From contig JAZRZG010000023.1 of NCBI GenBank assembly GCA_045601305.1, positions 1 to 5,338 of the forward strand: DNA of 5,338 nt. The letters are read 5' to 3'. The DNA is from Equadaptatus sp045601305 (lineage in GTDB: Bacteria > Synergistota > Synergistia > Synergistales > Synergistaceae). The notes below the pieces were generated by a model. That model saw only the letters and a program-made list of their open reading frames with translations, searched no databases and had not been told where the DNA came from. The position numbers and the translations under genes were made by a program. Numbering within the stretch: the stretch's first letter is position 1; each line of letters begins with the position of its first letter. This document shows positions 5,106 through 5,338 of the stretch, piece after piece.

Positions 5106-5338
5106 ATGGATCTTCGCGCAAAGCTTGAAGAAATAGAACGCAGTTACAAAGAGATTGAAACGAAAATGGCAGATCCTGACGTTATCTCAAATCAGGAAGA
5201 ACTGCAGCAGCTTGCAAAAAAACATTCTGAGCTTGAGCCTGTTATGGAGGCGTTTATCCGTTACGAAAAGGCAACAAAATCTCTTGAAGAAGCAAAAGAG
5301 ATGCTTGCCGGAGACGATGACGAGATGAAAGAGCTTGC
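5106..5338 (+). CDS. prfA: Peptide chain release factor 1, N-terminal part (3' partial)
   Basis: The first 77 codons are present before the window ends. They read as the helical N-terminal domain of bacterial RF1: an LEEIERSYKEIETKMADP segment (7-24), DVISNQEELQQLAKKHSELEPV (25-46), then a charged helix ending with DDDEMKEL (70-77). RF1 recognises UAA and UAG stops and triggers peptide release on the ribosome; the PxT recognition loop and GGQ motif lie beyond the edge. RF1 is preferred over RF2 because of the DPxVIS-N..ELxxLAKxHxELEPV pattern and the position beside yqhQ. ATG 5106 follows the yqhQ stop by 3 nt, with AGGTG (5095-5099) as ribosome binding site, so it is probably cotranscribed with yqhQ. 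The methyltransferase gene prmC, often adjacent, may lie downstream. Confidence 0.93.
   Translation, partial: MDLRAKLEEIERSYKEIETKMADPDVISNQEELQQLAKKHSELEPVMEAFIRYEKATKSLEEAKEMLAGDDDEMKEL

Noticed and set aside
1..5338. CRISPR array, tRNA/rRNA gene, insertion sequence or prophage attachment site
   Set aside because: No regularly spaced repeats, cloverleaf, transposase or terminal inverted repeats could be seen on either strand.

Overview
The window is a bacterial chromosomal segment whose genes all read on the + strand, apart from one decayed fragment. Base composition looks mid-range by eye. Strong GGAGG-type ribosome binding sites, a TTG start and the order rpmE - thyX - yqhQ(DUF1385) - prfA suggest an anaerobe of the Clostridia/Firmicutes or Synergistota type. 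The species cannot be fixed from this window. ThyX rather than ThyA indicates flavin-dependent thymidylate synthesis.

Left half (1-2751), accessory in character: the last 22 codons of an unidentified gene are followed by two related genes. The first (100-1881) fuses a degenerate ADP-ribosylglycohydrolase (ARH/DraG) domain to a C-terminal array of Sel1-like repeats. The second (1903-2751) is a single-domain ARH with the canonical metal-binding motifs intact. The degenerate copy keeps the ARH scaffold but has lost every recognisable metal ligand. Both genes carry the same 14-nt ribosome-binding leader, so a duplication followed by divergence is likely. The pairing of an apparently active ARH with a Sel1-fused pseudo-ARH is the most interesting feature here.

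Middle (2752-3092): a 341-bp stretch without an intact gene. It holds a probably bidirectional terminator, a minus-strand remnant of an XRE/HigA-type antitoxin that has lost its N-terminal helices, a cluster of overlapping inverted repeats, and a near-consensus sigma-70 promoter for rpmE.

Right half (3093-5338), housekeeping: rpmE (zinc-type ribosomal protein L31) ends in a textbook terminator. An extended -10 promoter directly downstream drives thyX. Next come yqhQ (DUF1385 membrane protein; its TTG start overlaps the thyX stop) and the start of prfA (release factor 1), cut by the window edge. The thyX-yqhQ-prfA genes are tightly packed and probably cotranscribed.
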